Positions 63,600-64,000 of a stretch of 64,000 nt of DNA are shown piece by piece (within the stretch, counting starts at the first letter, position 1; every line of letters starts with the position of its first letter). The translations under genes and the position numbers were made by a program. The notes beneath the pieces are model-generated. The model made no database searches, had not been told where the DNA came from, and saw only the letters and a program-made list of their open reading frames with translations. The DNA is from Symbiodinium natans (lineage: Eukaryota; Sar; Dinophyceae; Suessiales; Symbiodiniaceae), in NCBI GenBank assembly GCA_905221605.1, contig CAJNDS010001068.1, positions 419,501 to 483,500 on the forward strand. Reading direction: 5' to 3'.

Positions 63600-64000
63600 G
63601 AAACCACATGCCAGAAAAGACGTCGAAGCGCAAAAGACGTCGAAGCGCGCTAAGATCTAGGAGATAAGGGAAGAATTCACTTTAGGTTCTCACCGTCCTC
63701 ACCGCTCGCTTACTGGCGCGGTTTTCTCACTCTCCTCTCACTTTATTCACTCCCCTGCTGACCCTAAACCCTACACCCTACACCCTAAACCCTAAGCCCC
63801 TAAACTGCAGTGATAAGGCATGTTGGCTCCCGCATGCTGCTGTCTTGCTAGTGTTCCTGCAGAGACGAGCCAGCAACGGACAGAAGAGAAATAGGGGGGG
63901 GGGGGGTTTAAGTCCCTTTTCAGGTTCCTACTGGTAGCAGAGTGCGAGGGTGGAGGGTCGGGTTTAGGGTTTAGGTTTTAGGGTTTCGGGTTTAGGGTTT
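63600..64000. other. Right end of window
   Basis: A 16-base tandem duplication of AAAAGACGTCGAAGCGC (63616-63649), a CCCTAAA/CCCTACA block (63764-63805), a G13 run and a terminal TTTAGGG block (63957-64000). No supported exon. Confidence 0.5.

Noticed and set aside
1-64000. True chromosome-end telomere or subtelomere
   Set aside because: The repeats are short, occur in both orientations throughout, and alternate with exons; no terminal tract is present.
1-64000. CRISPR array
   Set aside because: Regularly recurring repeats exist, but the units are telomere-like heptamers or satellites without unique spacers, and there are no cas genes.
1-64000. tRNA or rRNA genes
   Set aside because: No cloverleaf or conserved rRNA segment was recognised by eye; a tRNAscan or Infernal run would be decisive.
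1-64000. Assembly artefact as the sole explanation of the repeat blocks
   Set aside because: Blocks differ in length, variant units and flanks, and exons stay in phase across them; some individual junctions (44318, 48161-48354) still need read support.

Overview
This window looks like dinoflagellate nuclear DNA. No taxon is named in the input, so this is an inference. Its basis is short G/C-ending exons, introns that begin GT, GC or GA and end AG|G, several pentatricopeptide (PPR) exons of the type common in dinoflagellates (for example VVAYSAAISACEK), and plant-type telomere repeats (TTTAGGG). There are no bacterial genes, operons, rRNAs, tRNAs or CRISPR arrays.

The dominant feature is well over 100 short blocks of TTTAGGG or its complement CCCTAAA, scattered across the window in both orientations every few hundred bases. 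Most six-frame ORFs run through these blocks (runs such as GFRV or NPKP) and are not genes. The unique segments between the blocks are often exons. In several places two to five neighbouring segments join in a compatible reading phase across a telomere-repeat block. My reading is that the genes are real and that the repeats are intron (and probably spacer) filler.

Layout. 0-4.9 kb: minus-strand exons of an S1/P1-nuclease-like gene (33-1455), a second multi-exon gene (2137-3764) and a membrane-protein fragment (4594-4866). 5-38 kb: many isolated exons, mostly minus strand, including a 3-exon coiled-coil gene (30632-31554), a Pro-rich/RRM exon (35369-35502) and a 99-codon 3' exon (37463-37760), plus a plus-strand two-exon pair near 29.1-29.6 kb. 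38.35-40.27 kb: a non-coding TIR element inserted in telomere repeats. 41.99-42.93 kb: the only long ORF, an intronless secreted, probably GPI-anchored protein on the minus strand, in the largest repeat-free island. 44.05-46.28 kb: a PPR gene. 48.16-52.45 kb: a second copy of the TIR element, carrying a nested 2.27-kb element and a small inversion at its left end. 52.6-63.4 kb: more minus-strand PPR exons, one intron of which holds about 500 bp of CCCTAAGA repeats.

Mobile DNA consists of several families of roughly 85-130 bp elements with terminal inverted repeats, and two larger element types with 9-bp target-site duplications (Mutator-like by architecture; no transposase is present). Several small elements exist both as intact copies and as copies with a telomere-repeat block grown inside them. 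That suggests a route by which such blocks arise and spread.

Exon borders were set by eye from reading frame, AG acceptors and GT/GC/GA donors. Coordinates are good to a few bases where phases agree and are otherwise approximate. Several isolated exons can be read on either strand, and this is stated where it applies.
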